Shown in pieces: positions 63,290-64,000 of a stretch of 64,000 nucleotides of DNA; positions within the stretch are counted from its first letter, which is position 1, and the number at the start of each line of letters is the position of its first letter. Location: contig JAPTHN010000006.1 of assembly GCA_026936325.1 (NCBI GenBank), forward strand, positions 26,975,608 through 27,039,607. The letters run 5' to 3'. Source of the DNA: Platynereis dumerilii. Its lineage: Eukaryota > Annelida > Polychaeta > Phyllodocida > Nereididae. The notes beneath the pieces are model-generated. The model was not told the DNA's origin and searched no databases. It saw only the letters and a program-made list of their open reading frames with translations. A program made the translations under genes and the position numbers.

Positions 63290-64000
63290 TTTTTGAAATT
63301 CCAATTTTTCTCTCGGTCTGTAATCTATTTCAGTTTGGTCAATTTTTCTTCCTCTTGGCCTGTTAACAATTTTAGTGTATTTTGAATAACTTCTGTGTGT
63401 AAGTTACTTTTGGTCTGCTATCCTGTTGATTCTCTCATGAAATCCCTTGCTTTCGTATAGTCCCTTATAACATGAAACCTTGTAAGTCTGTTGGAAAGGT
63501 TTCAAGTTTGTCTTGGTATGTTACTGGGCCACTTTTGGAAACCTCAATTGATTACTGGCTGTTTCTCTTGGGTTTCTAACTGCTTGATTCTAAGGTAACT
63601 TCCTTGCTAAGTTCTCCTTGGTCTGCAACCCAACTCAGTCTCTTTGTGGGTTACTCTTGGTCTGCTACCTTTTTCAGTCTCATTTGGCTAAATGTCCCTT
63701 GATAAGTTCCTCTTGGTCTATTACTTAGTTTGGTCTTTTTTGGTGACTGCCTTGATTAGTATCCAAATGGTTAGTTTTGCCCGTCCCTTGCTAAGCTCCT
63801 CTTTGTCTGCTAGCCTGTTCAATATCTTTTGGTTAATCTTCGTTTGTAAATTCCTCTTTGTCAGCTAGTTAGTTCATTCTCTCATGGTTAAATCTCTTCC
63901 CTTATTCCTCATGGTGTCATACCTTCTTAAATCTTGTTTAATATTCCTTGCTTAGTTCTTCCTGGTCTGCTGTCTTATTCAGTCCTTTGGATAATCAATC
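63290..64000. repeat. Degenerate CT-rich tandem repeat running off the window
   Basis: Phrases such as TTCCTCTTGGTCTGCTACC, TTCAGTCTC and TTGCTAAGTTC recur about ten times between 63300 and the right edge, at spacings of about 50-100 bp. It looks like an old minisatellite that continues beyond the window. No coding frame runs through it. Confidence 0.65.

Noticed and set aside
1-64000. CRISPR arrays, bacterial operons or rRNA genes
   Set aside because: No spaced identical repeats of CRISPR type, no dense coding and no rRNA-like sequence; the window is plainly from an animal-type nuclear genome.

Overview
The window reads as a gene-poor, AT-rich piece of an animal genome, most likely a marine invertebrate. 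It holds several non-LTR retrotransposons of the Jockey/CR1 kind, a GIY-YIG Penelope-like element, a BEL/Pao LTR retrotransposon, a mariner relic and many non-autonomous DNA elements. The palindrome TAGGCCTA occurs about seven times, far above chance, a bias I associate with echinoderm and related deuterostome DNA. That is only a hint at the species. No intact host gene was found. The only host-like coding piece is a broken RecQ-type helicase exon near 26.2-26.5 kb. The window may be intergenic or lie inside a large intron.

Layout, left to right: a 776-bp inverted-repeat element built of nested tandem units (2.08-2.86 kb); a 5'-truncated LINE (4.08-5.95 kb, +); a Penelope-like element (8.76-9.9 kb, +); a long gene-free stretch with degenerate minisatellites; a second LINE (18.35-20.98 kb, +) followed at once by a mariner relic (21.0-21.9 kb); three tandem 249-bp units (22.65-23.40 kb); a Harbinger-like MITE (23.75-24.17 kb); LINE 3' ends on the minus strand at 25.5 and 27.25 kb, with the RecQ fragment between them.

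A long, nearly complete LINE occupies about 35.2 to 28.7 kb on the minus strand. Its ORF2 encodes an AP-type endonuclease plus reverse transcriptase. Its ORF1 has the usual coiled coil, RRM and basic C-terminal domain, and then carries an extra C-terminal domain that matches the IMPACT/UPF0029 family. This is the most unusual thing in the window.

Further right are a 132-bp MITE, a pogo/Tigger-like non-autonomous element (36.0-37.0 kb), two identical 194-bp direct repeats (38.03 and 38.66 kb) and a tRNA-like SINE head (41.6 kb). A young BEL/Pao element spans 43.10-50.75 kb on the minus strand. Its left LTR is split by a 2.6-kb foldback element with long arms made of ~185-bp tandem units and an 8-bp target duplication. 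The last 13 kb hold one more LINE tail, a fresh 397-bp tandem duplication, a cluster of strong palindromes (59.6-59.9 kb) and a degenerate repeat running to the right edge.

All family names come from reading motifs in translated or raw sequence. No database search was possible.
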